A stretch of DNA of 64,000 nt, taken from NCBI GenBank assembly GCA_002392745.1, contig DGHR01000018.1:62635-126634 (forward strand). Reading direction: 5' to 3'. Every line of letters begins with the position of its first letter. The first letter of the stretch is position 1. Under the pieces are notes generated by a model. The model had not been told where the DNA came from and searched no databases. It saw nothing but the letters and a program-made list of their open reading frames with translations. This stretch comes from Bacteroidales bacterium UBA3843. GTDB lineage: Bacteria; Bacteroidota; Bacteroidia; Bacteroidales; Paludibacteraceae. A program made the position numbers and the translations under genes. Below, one piece after another: positions 35,276-43,809 of the stretch.

Positions 35276-36520
35276 TTACTTGATTTCCAAGAGCTCAACG
35301 GTGAAAATCAAAGTAGCAAAAGGAGGAATCGATTGACCTGCGCCGCGCTCGCCATAACCGAGCTCGTAGGGGATATACAGCTTGTATTTCGAGCCGACAG
35401 GCATCAGTTGCAGACCTTCTGTCCAGCCCTTGATTACACCGTTCAACGGGAATTCAATCGGTTCGCCGCGCTGATAGCTGCTGTCAAAGACAGTGCCGTC
35501 AATCAATGTACCTTCGTAATGTACCTTGACCGTCTGCTCGGCAGTCGGTTTCGGGCCTTTGCCCTCCGTCAGAACCTCGTACTGCAAACCGCTCTCCGTT
35601 ACTTTTACACCGTCACGCAGAGCGTTCTCCTGCAGGAATTTCTCGCCCTCGGCTTTCGTCTCGCCGTATTTCAAACGACCAATCACAGCGTCAATGTACT
35701 GACCTGCAGTCTGCAAATCCATTTGCTCGGAATAGTTGTACAAGCCGTTGATGAAGCCCTGCTTGATCAGGTCGAAGTTCGTTTCCAGACCGGCAATGCC
35801 GAGCAGCCCCACAGGCTCTTGTTCGCGAATGGTTTTGCCTACGTTTTTACCCATGGTTACCAGTTGCGGGTTGCGTACGTTGCTCTTCAGACCATGGTTG
35901 ATATTGTCAATAAACTCGTCGATGGCTGTTCCTGTGCTATCCTCTGCCAGCAGATACATCTTTATCTGCGAGCCGTTCAGAACACCGAAAGCATAGTTGA
36001 GCGAGTCGTTCAGGTTGGTCAGCTCAACCGTCTGTGCTTTCTTGGGGCACTTGCCGGTAATGGCTTTGCCGGCCTCGCCTTCAGCCGTGTTCTGGTATGC
36101 CTGCATGAAGAATGTCTGGGCTGCGTCAAAACTCATGACTGTGGTGTCGTCGTAAAGAGCGTTTACCATTCCCTGGAACAACAATTTCTCGTTGAGAGTC
36201 CATGCTTTGTTTTCTGCCAGACCGCTGTTCTCCATGGTCTTGACGGATTGGCCGAGCTGGCGTCCCGAGCGGGCGATATCGCTTATCTCTTCCTCTTTGT
36301 CGGCATAAGCCTGCTCCAATGCATCCACAAACTCTGCAATGGCTTCATCGCTGCTGTCGTTTTGCAGGTAATACATTTTGATTTGCATACCGTTAACCAA
36401 GCCGAGGGCATAGTTGACAGAGTCATTTTCGTTTGCAAGCTCAACTTTCTGTGCTTTGTAACTGTTGCCGCAAGAAATCATAGCCATTGCAGCCAACAAG
36501 ATAATACTGAATCTTTTCAT
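35276..36520 (-). CDS. FKBP-type peptidyl-prolyl isomerase lipoprotein with duplicated N-domain
   Basis: A 414-residue lipoprotein with signal peptide and lipobox MISC (cysteine near residue 17). Two successive FKBP_N-like segments follow: KVELANENDSVNYALGLVNG..IKMYYLQ at about 26-50 and TVELTNLNDSLNYAFGVLNG..IKMYLLA at about 165-190. The C-terminal FKBP catalytic domain (VKVHYEGTLIDGTVFDSSYQRG..IPPFATLIFTVELL) lies at about 315-414. It should act as a periplasmic proline isomerase and chaperone. The duplicated dimerisation domain makes it about twice normal length. It follows a second FKBP gene after 27 bp. ATG 36520 is chosen from the signal peptide. Confidence 0.9.
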   Translation of the reverse strand: MKRFSIILLAAMAMISCGNSYKAQKVELANENDSVNYALGLVNGMQIKMYYLQNDSSDEAIAEFVDALEQAYADKEEEISDIARSGRQLGQSVKTMENSGLAENKAWTLNEKLLFQGMVNALYDDTTVMSFDAAQTFFMQAYQNTAEGEAGKAITGKCPKKAQTVELTNLNDSLNYAFGVLNGSQIKMYLLAEDSTGTAIDEFIDNINHGLKSNVRNPQLVTMGKNVGKTIREQEPVGLLGIAGLETNFDLIKQGFINGLYNYSEQMDLQTAGQYIDAVIGRLKYGETKAEGEKFLQENALRDGVKVTESGLQYEVLTEGKGPKPTAEQTVKVHYEGTLIDGTVFDSSYQRGEPIEFPLNGVIKGWTEGLQLMPVGSKYKLYIPYELGYGERGAGQSIPPFATLIFTVELLEIK

Positions 36521-36547
36521 ATGTATAAACATTCTTTTAGTGTATGA

Positions 36548-37132
36548 TTATTCTATTCCCAGCAGTTCTACCGTAAAAATCAAGGCAGCATACGGCGGAA
36601 TGGACTGACCTGCGCCACGTTCGCCATAAGCTAACTGATACGGGATGAAAAATTTGTATTTAGAGCCGATGGACATGAGTTGCAGTCCTTCTGTCCAACC
36701 TTTAATAACTCCGTTCAAGGGGAAGGTGATTGACTCGCCGCGTTTATAACTGCTGTCAAACACCGTTCCGTCAATCAGCGTGCCCTCATAGTGAACGCGC
36801 ACGGTGTCGGTTGCTTTCGGTTTCTGACCCAGCGACGGCTCCAGTATTTCATACTGCAGACCGCTTGCGGTCACTTTCACGCCTTCGCGTTTGGCATTCT
36901 CGGCAAGGAATTTCTCGCCGTCTGCCTTGGCTGCGCCGGCAATCTTGTTCTCCAATTCCTGGAAGAACGTGTTCAGTACCTGTTGCGCCTCCTGATAACT
37001 AATCTTCGGTTGCTGTTTGGTGAGCACATCTTCGATGCCCTGTGCCAAGTCCTGATAATTCAGGCTCTCGACACCGCTTCCCATTAGGTTTTGACCCATT
37101 GAAAGGCCTAATGCATAACTAATCTTGTCCAT
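36548..37132 (-). CDS. FKBP-type peptidyl-prolyl isomerase (no signal peptide)
   Basis: A 194-residue FKBP with an N-terminal helical FKBP_N domain (MDKISYALGLSMGQNLMGSGV..) and a complete catalytic domain (TVRVHYEGTLIDGTVFDSSYKRGE, GWTEGLQLM, YGERGAGQSIPPYAALIFTVELL). It lacks a signal sequence, so it is predicted cytoplasmic, unlike its neighbour at 35276-36520. The two catalytic domains are very alike, which points to a tandem duplication followed by divergence in location and N-terminal architecture. Confidence 0.92.
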   Translation of the reverse strand: MDKISYALGLSMGQNLMGSGVESLNYQDLAQGIEDVLTKQQPKISYQEAQQVLNTFFQELENKIAGAAKADGEKFLAENAKREGVKVTASGLQYEILEPSLGQKPKATDTVRVHYEGTLIDGTVFDSSYKRGESITFPLNGVIKGWTEGLQLMSIGSKYKFFIPYQLAYGERGAGQSIPPYAALIFTVELLGIE

Positions 37133-37166
37133 AAAAACATTTACTATTTAATTATTTACATTTTTT

Positions 37167-37787
37167 TCATTTGTTCAGTATCGCCGCGTAGCGGGAGATA
37201 TATTTTCCGAGGATGTCAAACTCGATATTCACTACCGTTCCCGCTTTGATATACTTGAAGTTCGTCTCCTCGTGGGTGTAAGGAATGATGCATACCGACA
37301 CATAGCCTTTATCGCCCTTGACATCCGGTTCGCAGACGGTCAGACTGACACCGTTGATGCAAACAGAGCCCTTGTCCACGCAGAAATAGCCGCGCTCTAC
37401 CATCTCTTTGGTCGAGTCGTACTCAAAGCGGTAATACCAACTGCCGTCGGTCTCTTTCGCCTCTATGCACACGGCTTTCTGGTCCACATGACCTTGCACG
37501 ATATGTCCGTCCAGACGGCCGCCCATCATCATCGAACGCTCTACGTTCACCCAGTCGCCCTCTTTGAGCAGGTCCAGGTTCGTCAGCCGGAGTGTCTCCT
37601 GCATAGCCGTTACGGTATAGAGGTCGCCCTCAATCTTCACTACTGTCAGGCACACGCCGTTATGGGCGATAGACTGGTCAATACTGAGCGCTTCGCCGAA
37701 AGGATTGCGAAGTGTGAAATGTTTATTCGTTTGCTCGGTCTCTACCTTAACGACCTGAGCCATGGTTTCTACAATTCCTGAAAACAT
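37167..37787 (-). CDS. ribE: Riboflavin synthase alpha chain
   Basis: A 206-residue riboflavin synthase built of two lumazine-binding repeats. It starts MFSGIVETMAQV, with SIAHNGVCLTVV in the first barrel and GSVCINGVSLTVC in the second, plus MMGGRLDGHIVQGHVD. It dismutates two 6,7-dimethyl-8-ribityllumazine molecules to riboflavin. No FMN riboswitch was seen upstream; it sits 34 bp after the flippase gene within the long minus-strand run. Confidence 0.94.
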   Translation of the reverse strand: MFSGIVETMAQVVKVETEQTNKHFTLRNPFGEALSIDQSIAHNGVCLTVVKIEGDLYTVTAMQETLRLTNLDLLKEGDWVNVERSMMMGGRLDGHIVQGHVDQKAVCIEAKETDGSWYYRFEYDSTKEMVERGYFCVDKGSVCINGVSLTVCEPDVKGDKGYVSVCIIPYTHEETNFKYIKAGTVVNIEFDILGKYISRYAAILNK

Positions 37788-37821
37788 AAATCTATTTACT
37801 ATTTAGACATTTGCAATTTGT

Positions 37822-39273
37822 TCATTTTTTCTTGAAGTACTTGCCGACCACCGGTAGCCCGGACAGAGGAAAATCCCGTCGGGTCATTACAAGGAGGTAT
37901 ATGGCGATGAGGAGTGTTCCTATTCCCATCAGCAACCACATATTGTGGATATAATATAGTTTTAGCGCATAATAAACCGCCAGAAGACCGATTGTCAATG
38001 CCGTATACCGCCCGATGCTGCGCAGGTCGTATGGAATAGGAGCCTTTTTCTGACCGATGAAATACGAAAGCAGCATAATGATAAAATAGCAAACCAGGCT
38101 GCTACCGCAGCTGGCCCAATAGCCGATGCGCGGCACACCTACAATCTGCAATACTAATGTGATTGCCAAACCAATCAGCGAGAAATAGGCTCCCCATTTG
38201 GTCTCGTCTGTCAACTTGTACCAGAAACTGAGGTTGAAATAAACGCCTTGGAATACATATGTCCACAATACAACCGGCACGATTTTCAGTCCCTCCCAAT
38301 AAGCGCTGGATATGATATATCTGAAAATATCCAGATAGAATATGACACCGAGCAGGATGAGGTATGAGAAGATGAGATAGTATTTCATAGCATCTGCATA
38401 GGCCTCAACCGACTGACGGTCTTTGTGTTTGGCAAAGACAAAGGGTTCGTAGGCATACCGGAATGCCTGGGTAAACATCATCATCACCATCGCCACCTTG
38501 AAGCATGCTCCGTAGATACCCAGTTGTGCCTGCGCGTCTGCACCCGTGTAGAGATAAGGGAATAGAATGCGGTCGAGTGTCTGGTTCATGATGCCTGCTA
38601 CGCCGAGCACCAGTAACGGCAGCGAGTAGCGGAGCATGTCTCTCAGCACCGGCATACTGAATCGTCCGCCTTTCGGCAGCGTCATCGGGAGCAGGCATAG
38701 CGTCTGGATACCCGTTGCTAAAATGTTGCTCAAGAACACATAGAACACATCATTCTTCCCTAATACTACCAGGAAGAGCAGATTGAACGCAATATTGAGA
38801 ATAACAAACAGCAGTTTGAGCGCTGCAAACACGATAGGCCGCTTCCGGTACCGCAGATAGGCAAACGGGATGCAGGCAAACGCATCCACCGCCACCGTCG
38901 CAAACATCATCGCTACAAACTCAGAGTGGTCGGGGTAGTTGAGTATATTGGCAACCGGCTGACGGAACACCACCACCAGCAATGCGAAAAGCGCACTGGT
39001 GGTCAGAAGTGTCATGTATGCTGTACGATAGACTTGCTTGGGGTCGTAATCGTCGCGGTTGGCAAAACGGAAAAAACCGGTCTCCATTCCATACGTCAAA
39101 ATCACCAGCAACAGTGCTGTCCAAGCATATAGATTAGTCACAATTCCATAATCCTCTGTACGTGCCAACACATAGGTGTAGAGGGGCACGAGCAGATAAT
39201 TGAGGAATTTGCCTATTATAGAACTCAATCCGTAAATGGCGGTATCTTTTGCCAAGGATTTTATTTCACTCAT
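37822..39273 (-). CDS. Polysaccharide flippase / O-antigen export membrane protein
   Basis: A 483-residue polytopic protein with about 14 hydrophobic segments. It starts SEIKSLAKDTAIYGLSSIIGKFLNYLLVPLYTYVL, the typical Bacteroidetes lipopolysaccharide-biosynthesis flippase opening. It probably exports a lipid-linked glycan unit. It overlaps the 3' end of rsmI by 8 bp; its start codon lies just past a gactttt heptamer array in rsmI. It differs in sequence from the flippase at 33742-35241. Confidence 0.85.
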   Translation of the reverse strand: MSEIKSLAKDTAIYGLSSIIGKFLNYLLVPLYTYVLARTEDYGIVTNLYAWTALLLVILTYGMETGFFRFANRDDYDPKQVYRTAYMTLLTTSALFALLVVVFRQPVANILNYPDHSEFVAMMFATVAVDAFACIPFAYLRYRKRPIVFAALKLLFVILNIAFNLLFLVVLGKNDVFYVFLSNILATGIQTLCLLPMTLPKGGRFSMPVLRDMLRYSLPLLVLGVAGIMNQTLDRILFPYLYTGADAQAQLGIYGACFKVAMVMMMFTQAFRYAYEPFVFAKHKDRQSVEAYADAMKYYLIFSYLILLGVIFYLDIFRYIISSAYWEGLKIVPVVLWTYVFQGVYFNLSFWYKLTDETKWGAYFSLIGLAITLVLQIVGVPRIGYWASCGSSLVCYFIIMLLSYFIGQKKAPIPYDLRSIGRYTALTIGLLAVYYALKLYYIHNMWLLMGIGTLLIAIYLLVMTRRDFPLSGLPVVGKYFKKK

Positions 39274-39961
39274 TGCTTTCGACTTTTGACTTTGGATTTT
39301 CTATTCCTGCCACGCAAATGACAATCTCGCCTTTCGGTGCTTTTTCTTTGAAGTGCGCCACCAGTTCCGTCAGCGCACCGCGCACCGTTTCTTCATGCAC
39401 TTTGCTGATCTCGCGGGTGACGGTTGCCTTGCGTTCCCCGCCGCAAACAGCAGCCAGTTGCTCCAGGGTCTTGACCAGTCGGAAGGGCGATTCATAAACA
39501 ATGAATGTCTGGTCCAGTGCCGCCAGGTATTGCAACCGCGTCTGACGTCCTTTCTTTTGAGGCAAAAAACCCTCGAAATAGAAATGGTTGTTCGGCAGGC
39601 CGCTATCCACCAGCGCCGGCACAAAGGCCGTTGCACCCGGCAGACACTGAATCTCAATATCCGCTTCAGCGGCAGCGCGCACCAGGAAGAAGCCCGGGTC
39701 GCTGATTGCCGGAGTGCCGGCATCGCTAATCAACGCGATGTTCGCGCCTGCTTTCAAACGCTCGACAATATCCGCAGACGTCTCATGTTCGTTGAACTTA
39801 TGATGGCTCTTGAGCGGAGTGCGGATGTCATAGTGCTGAAGGAGAATACCGCTCGTGCGTGTATCCTCCGCCAAAATCAGGTCAACGGATTTCAGTACCT
39901 CAATCGCGCGGAACGTCATGTCCTGCAGGTTGCCAACCGGTGTCGGAACGATATATAGCAT
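39266..39961 (-). CDS. rsmI: 16S rRNA (cytidine1402-2'-O)-methyltransferase
   Basis: A 231-residue RsmI of the SAM-dependent tetrapyrrole-methylase fold. It has LYIVPTPVGNLQDMTFRAIEVLKSVDLILAEDTR, the SDAGTPAISDPG motif and the YESPFRLVKTLEQL region. It methylates the ribose of C1402 in 16S rRNA. The last residues (ENPKSKVESNE) are encoded by a gactttt heptamer array at about 39274-39301, so the natural C-terminus has been replaced or extended by repeat DNA. The downstream flippase gene starts 8 bp before its stop. Confidence 0.93.
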   Translation of the reverse strand: MLYIVPTPVGNLQDMTFRAIEVLKSVDLILAEDTRTSGILLQHYDIRTPLKSHHKFNEHETSADIVERLKAGANIALISDAGTPAISDPGFFLVRAAAEADIEIQCLPGATAFVPALVDSGLPNNHFYFEGFLPQKKGRQTRLQYLAALDQTFIVYESPFRLVKTLEQLAAVCGGERKATVTREISKVHEETVRGALTELVAHFKEKAPKGEIVICVAGIENPKSKVESNE

Positions 39962-39994
39962 CTCAACAACTTAACATCTTAACGATTTGACGTT

Positions 39995-40603
39995 TTACCC
40001 GAACCTCCGGTGCAGGGTTACGAGGAACTGCTGATAGGTGTTGCTCTCTGTATCCCATTGGAAACGGTTGCTGATATATGCCACCGCCTCGTCATACGAG
40101 CCGAGCTTGTTCAACTCATCCAAGGTGCGTTGCATTAGTTCGGCGTTCTGGCCGAACAGTTCGCGCTGATAGAGAAAACGGTCGCCCAGCGAGATAGCCT
40201 GACGGATATCATCTACCGCTTTGCCGTAGATTGCCGCTTTGGGCGAAGCTATTTCCTCTGCCTCCGCTTCTTCTTTTGCGGGCTCCTCTTGCACCGGCTC
40301 TTCCTTAACCGGTTCTTCCTTGACCGGCTCTTCTGCTGCGGGCTCTTCCTGGATGGCTTCCGGATCTTCCGGTTTCTCCGGAACTACGGGAGCGGCTACT
40401 ACAACCGGCTTTTCTACTACCACCTCTTTGATAACCTCTACCGGTTTTTCTACGATTTTCTCTACCACCTTCTCTACTACCTGAGGTTCGGGAGCAGGAC
40501 GACTCTTGAGTTCGTCTATTTCGGCCTCGAGGGAAGCCAACTCTGCTTCCAGAGTGGCTATGCGTTCCTCAAGTCCTTTAAAATATTTGATTACTTCTTC
40601 CAT
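39995..40603 (-). CDS. Coiled-coil protein with Glu/Pro/Val-rich linker
   Basis: A 202-residue cytoplasmic-looking protein in three parts. Residues 1-37 form a coiled coil (IKYFKGLEERIATLEAELASLEAEIDELK). Residues 38-120 are a low-complexity linker with repeated V-E-K and EEPV-K units. The C-terminal 75 residues are a compact helical domain (DDIRQAISLGDRFLYQRELFGQNAELMQRTLDELNKLGSYDEAVAYI) of a kind I associate with Bacteroidales proteins of unknown role. It sits between rsmI and the POT transporter gene, with a cgtacat repeat upstream. Confidence 0.75.
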   Translation of the reverse strand: MEEVIKYFKGLEERIATLEAELASLEAEIDELKSRPAPEPQVVEKVVEKIVEKPVEVIKEVVVEKPVVVAAPVVPEKPEDPEAIQEEPAAEEPVKEEPVKEEPVQEEPAKEEAEAEEIASPKAAIYGKAVDDIRQAISLGDRFLYQRELFGQNAELMQRTLDELNKLGSYDEAVAYISNRFQWDTESNTYQQFLVTLHRRFG

Positions 40604-40606
40604 ATC

Positions 40607-40639
40607 TTTCGTACATCGTACATTTGTCCTTCGTACATT
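40607..40639. repeat. cgtacat-type heptamer array
   Basis: Units tcgtacatcgtacat, then ttgtcct, then tcgtacat, keeping about 7-bp spacing. It fills the 34-bp gap between the POT transporter stop and the coiled-coil gene start. Confidence 0.65.
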
Positions 40640-42176
40640 ACTTTGTGGCGTCTTCCAGCTTGCCCATCATTGCGAACATAAAGATCGCTGCAATCAGGCA
40701 TACACCGATAAATACGCTCCATACGAGCCACAGCGGCAGGCCGCCCCAGAGGAAACCACCGACAGAAACGAGGAAGTTACCCAGGGCGGTAGCCACAAAC
40801 CAACCACCCATCATCATTCCTTTGTATTGCGGAGGGGCTACTTTGCTTACAAACGAGATACCCATCGGGCTGAGCAGCAGTTCGCCGAAAGTAAGTACCA
40901 GATATGTGATAATCAGCACGTTGGAGTTAACGAACGTGCCGTCTCCTGTCACGCGCGCCAACTCTTGCTCCGCCGGAGTCAGCAGACCGATAGAGCAGAA
41001 CGCCATTACGGCATAAGCTGCGGCTGCCACCAGCATACCGTAAGCGATTTTACGCGGTGCAGAAGGCTCTTTGCCTTTCTTGGCCAGCGCGCTGAAGATA
41101 GCCATGCTAACCGGCGTCAGCGCTACTACATAGAACGGGTTGAACTGCTGGAAGATAGGCGCGGAGATGCCAAGCTCTGCCGGATGGTTGAAATACTTGT
41201 ATGCCAGCGCGGCCAGCACTGCGACTCCCACGCAGCTCCAAACCATCTTAGCTTTCTTTGTTCCTTCGCCGAAAACACCGAATAATGCATATACCAGAAT
41301 GGCTACCAGCACCAGATTGATGATGTCAAATGCCATCGTCTGAACGCCCGTCACTACCGGGTTGACAAACTCATTGGCGAAATAGGTCAGGGTCAGACCG
41401 TTCTGGTGGAATGCCATCCAGAAGAACAGCACTACCGCGAACACCAGACAGAGCGCCACAATACGTTTCTTGGTCTGCTCCGGTGTCAGTTCCTCTACCT
41501 TCTGACCGCTTGCTGCGGCTTGTTTGGCGGTGTTCTCAACATGCTTGAACCAGGGACGGCAAGCGTAGTAAATAACGATACTCAGGATGAGCGAAGCGCA
41601 TGCTACCGCGAACGCGAAATGGTAACTGTCATTGACGCTCACGCCCAGCGAACTCTGCGCCCAGCCCATGATTTTCACAGCTGCGGTCGGAGCGAACATA
41701 GCGCCGATGTTGATAGCCATGTAGAACAGCGAGAAAGCGGCATCGCGGCGGTCGGCATACTGAGGGTCGTCATAGAGGTTACCCACCATCACTTGCAGGT
41801 TGCCTTTGAACAGACCCGTACCAAAACTGATAAGCACCAGCGCGCCAATCATACCGGTCATCGCTATTGCCGTACTGCCGTATTCCACACCACCCATTGG
41901 TATGGCGAGCAGTACATAGCCCAGGAACATGATGATAATACCTATTGTTACGCATTTGCCGTAACCGATTTTGTCGGCTAAAACACCACCAATCAGCGGC
42001 AGAAAATAAACGAACGCAAGGAACGTGGAGTAAATAGCACCGGCTGCCGAAGCCGACAGACCGAAATTAGCGCGCAAGAACAGCGCGAAAACGGCTAACA
42101 TCGTGTAGTAGCCGAAACGCTCGCCTGTGTTGGCTAAAGCCAACGCGAACAATCCTTTGGGTTGGTTCTTAAACAT
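40638..42176 (-). CDS. Peptide MFS transporter (POT/PTR family)
   Basis: A 512-residue transporter with 12-14 hydrophobic segments. POT landmarks: ANTGERFGYYTMLAVFALFLR at the N-terminus (ERF retained, although the first acidic residue of the usual ExxER motif appears to be Asn) and ISFGTGLFKGNLQVMVGNLY, the PTR2 signature, near residues 105-125. It should import di- and tripeptides with protons. The change at the first position of ExxER bears on the proton-coupling site. Separated from ilvE by an eight-unit ctcaatt array. Confidence 0.88.
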   Translation of the reverse strand: MFKNQPKGLFALALANTGERFGYYTMLAVFALFLRANFGLSASAAGAIYSTFLAFVYFLPLIGGVLADKIGYGKCVTIGIIIMFLGYVLLAIPMGGVEYGSTAIAMTGMIGALVLISFGTGLFKGNLQVMVGNLYDDPQYADRRDAAFSLFYMAINIGAMFAPTAAVKIMGWAQSSLGVSVNDSYHFAFAVACASLILSIVIYYACRPWFKHVENTAKQAAASGQKVEELTPEQTKKRIVALCLVFAVVLFFWMAFHQNGLTLTYFANEFVNPVVTGVQTMAFDIINLVLVAILVYALFGVFGEGTKKAKMVWSCVGVAVLAALAYKYFNHPAELGISAPIFQQFNPFYVVALTPVSMAIFSALAKKGKEPSAPRKIAYGMLVAAAAYAVMAFCSIGLLTPAEQELARVTGDGTFVNSNVLIITYLVLTFGELLLSPMGISFVSKVAPPQYKGMMMGGWFVATALGNFLVSVGGFLWGGLPLWLVWSVFIGVCLIAAIFMFAMMGKLEDATK

Positions 42177-42200
42177 AAAATATGATTTTTAATTTGAATT

Positions 42201-42256
42201 CTCAATACTCAATTCTCAATACTCAATTCTCAATTCTCAATTCTCAATTCTCAATT
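42201..42256. repeat. Eight-unit heptamer array (ctcaatt type)
   Basis: Eight perfect-length 7-mers, ctcaata or ctcaatt. The array overlaps the 3' end of ilvE and supplies its stop codon (42244-42246) and last residues. Confidence 0.85.
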
Positions 42257-43269
42257 ACATCGCACCATCCATGCCTGTCTTCCGCCCGTCCGTACTGGAT
42301 GTCTTTGAGCGAGCGGTAGAGGTCGGTCAGTACAGGACCGGGTTCTGCTCCGAATGAATAAATCTTGTTCTTCTCCGGGTCTATCACTTTGTCAATCGGG
42401 CTGATGACGCATGCCGTGCCGCATGCTGCGGCTTCCTGCATCTCGGCTAACTCCTCCAGACGTATATGCCGGCGTGTCACTTTGTAGCCTTTCTCGCGTG
42501 CCAAGGTCATCAGACTGTCGTTCGTTATACTCGGCAGAATAGCACTGCTCCGCGGTGTCAGATACTCGATCTCTGCTTTCGACTCTTTGATACCGATAAA
42601 ATTGGCAGCCGAACATTCGTCTATATACTTGTGATAGCGTGCGTCGAGGAACAGGCAGTCCATTCCCTGCGCATGCGCCGGTTCGGTCGCGCGGAAAGAC
42701 GAAGCATAGTTACCGCCTACTTTGAAGGTACCCGTTCCGAACGGCGCCGCACGGTCCACATGCCGGTTCACCACAAAGGTGGTACAATGGAACTTGCCGG
42801 GATAGTACGGCCCTATCGGCGAGGGGATGACGATGAATTCGAAATCCCGTCCCGGACCGACTCCCAAACGAGGCGTCGTACCAATCAGCAGCGGTCGGAA
42901 ATACAAGGTTGCGCCGGTGCCGTATGGCGGCAGAAAATCCATGTTTTTCTCCAGCGCCAGATAAATCGCCTTGCCGAAGATTTCCTCCGGCACGGGAGCC
43001 ATATACAGCCCCTCGGCGCTCTTTGCCATGCGTTTGGCATTCTCCCTCCAGCGGAAAATACGTATCTTGCCGTCCACTCCGCGGAACGCTTTCAGTCCCT
43101 CGAACGCCTCTTGTCCATATTGCAGACAAGTGGCGGATACATGCAAATGCAAGAACTTGTCTTTGGTCGCGTACGGTTCTTCCCATTTGCCCTCATGATA
43201 TGCCGCGCGGACGATATAATCCGGCTCGGTATAATGAAATCCTAATTTACTCCAGTCAATATTTTTCAT
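42244..43269 (-). CDS. ilvE: Branched-chain amino acid aminotransferase
   Basis: A 341-residue class IV PLP aminotransferase of the long BCAT type: LHVSATCLQYGQEAFEGLKAFRG, FRWRENAKRM, the TFKVGGNYASS stretch that holds the PLP lysine in this family, and DECSAANFIGI. It interconverts Leu, Ile and Val with their 2-oxo acids. Its final residues lie in the ctcaatt array, so the C-terminus has been remodelled by repeat DNA. The WbqC-like gene ends 3 bp upstream of its start, suggesting cotranscription. Confidence 0.94.
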   Translation of the reverse strand: MKNIDWSKLGFHYTEPDYIVRAAYHEGKWEEPYATKDKFLHLHVSATCLQYGQEAFEGLKAFRGVDGKIRIFRWRENAKRMAKSAEGLYMAPVPEEIFGKAIYLALEKNMDFLPPYGTGATLYFRPLLIGTTPRLGVGPGRDFEFIVIPSPIGPYYPGKFHCTTFVVNRHVDRAAPFGTGTFKVGGNYASSFRATEPAHAQGMDCLFLDARYHKYIDECSAANFIGIKESKAEIEYLTPRSSAILPSITNDSLMTLAREKGYKVTRRHIRLEELAEMQEAAACGTACVISPIDKVIDPEKNKIYSFGAEPGPVLTDLYRSLKDIQYGRAEDRHGWCDVIEN

Positions 43270-43272
43270 TTT

Positions 43273-43809
43273 TCAATCATCAAATAGCGTGTCCAGCACG
43301 CTCAATTCCGTTTGCCACGGATGTTTGTCTGTCCAAATCTGTCCGCTCCAGTCCTCTGTGCGGCTTTTGACTTTTGACTTTTGACTTTCTACTAATGTCG
43401 GTCTTTGCCTCTTCATCAAACTAACCAGTGTTGCATTCATCTCGTCGTTCAGGTCAATCAGCCATTTGTACTCCCGTTCGTAGAACGGCTTGAGATAGTC
43501 GGCGAAATATACAAAATACGGTGTATGTTGGTATGTGCTGACGAGTGTTATCCAGTGCTGGTGTTGCCATTTCGTCTGATAACTGATTTCTATATCCCGC
43601 GTCAACTGTTTGTGCTCCACTTTCTTCACCGGAACGGTCAGCCGGATCACATCGTCCTTCGTACATCCGTCCTTCGTACATTTGATTAACGCTCTGTTGC
43701 GGAATGTCTGTTTCTCGAACGTCTCCATCTGTTCAATCATACAGGCTCCGCTCATCAGCGCTTCCATATATGACCTCGGCGGCAAATATGCAGTAGGGAG
43801 TACCATCAT
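43273..43809 (-). CDS. WbqC-family protein with repeat-derived insertions
   Basis: A 178-residue WbqC-like protein: TAYLPPRSYMEALMSG, FRNRALI, LTVPVKKVEHKQLTRDIEISYQTKWQHQHWITLVSTYQHTPYF and YFADYLKPFYE are family landmarks. The family occurs with glycan and aminotransferase genes; the biochemical role is not settled. Two segments look foreign. KCTKDGCTKDD interrupts the strand before LTVPV and is encoded by a cgtacat repeat (43653-43684). VESQKSKVKSR near the C-terminus is encoded by a gactttt array (43362-43389). The frame is kept in both. It overlaps lepB by 4 bp (ATGA). Confidence 0.82.
   Translation of the reverse strand: MMVLPTAYLPPRSYMEALMSGACMIEQMETFEKQTFRNRALIKCTKDGCTKDDVIRLTVPVKKVEHKQLTRDIEISYQTKWQHQHWITLVSTYQHTPYFVYFADYLKPFYEREYKWLIDLNDEMNATLVSLMKRQRPTLVESQKSKVKSRTEDWSGQIWTDKHPWQTELSVLDTLFDD

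Noticed and set aside
42560..42585. gactctttgat in ilvE as a heptamer copy
   Set aside because: Only one unit, and the residues (KESKAEIEYL) are normal for the family.
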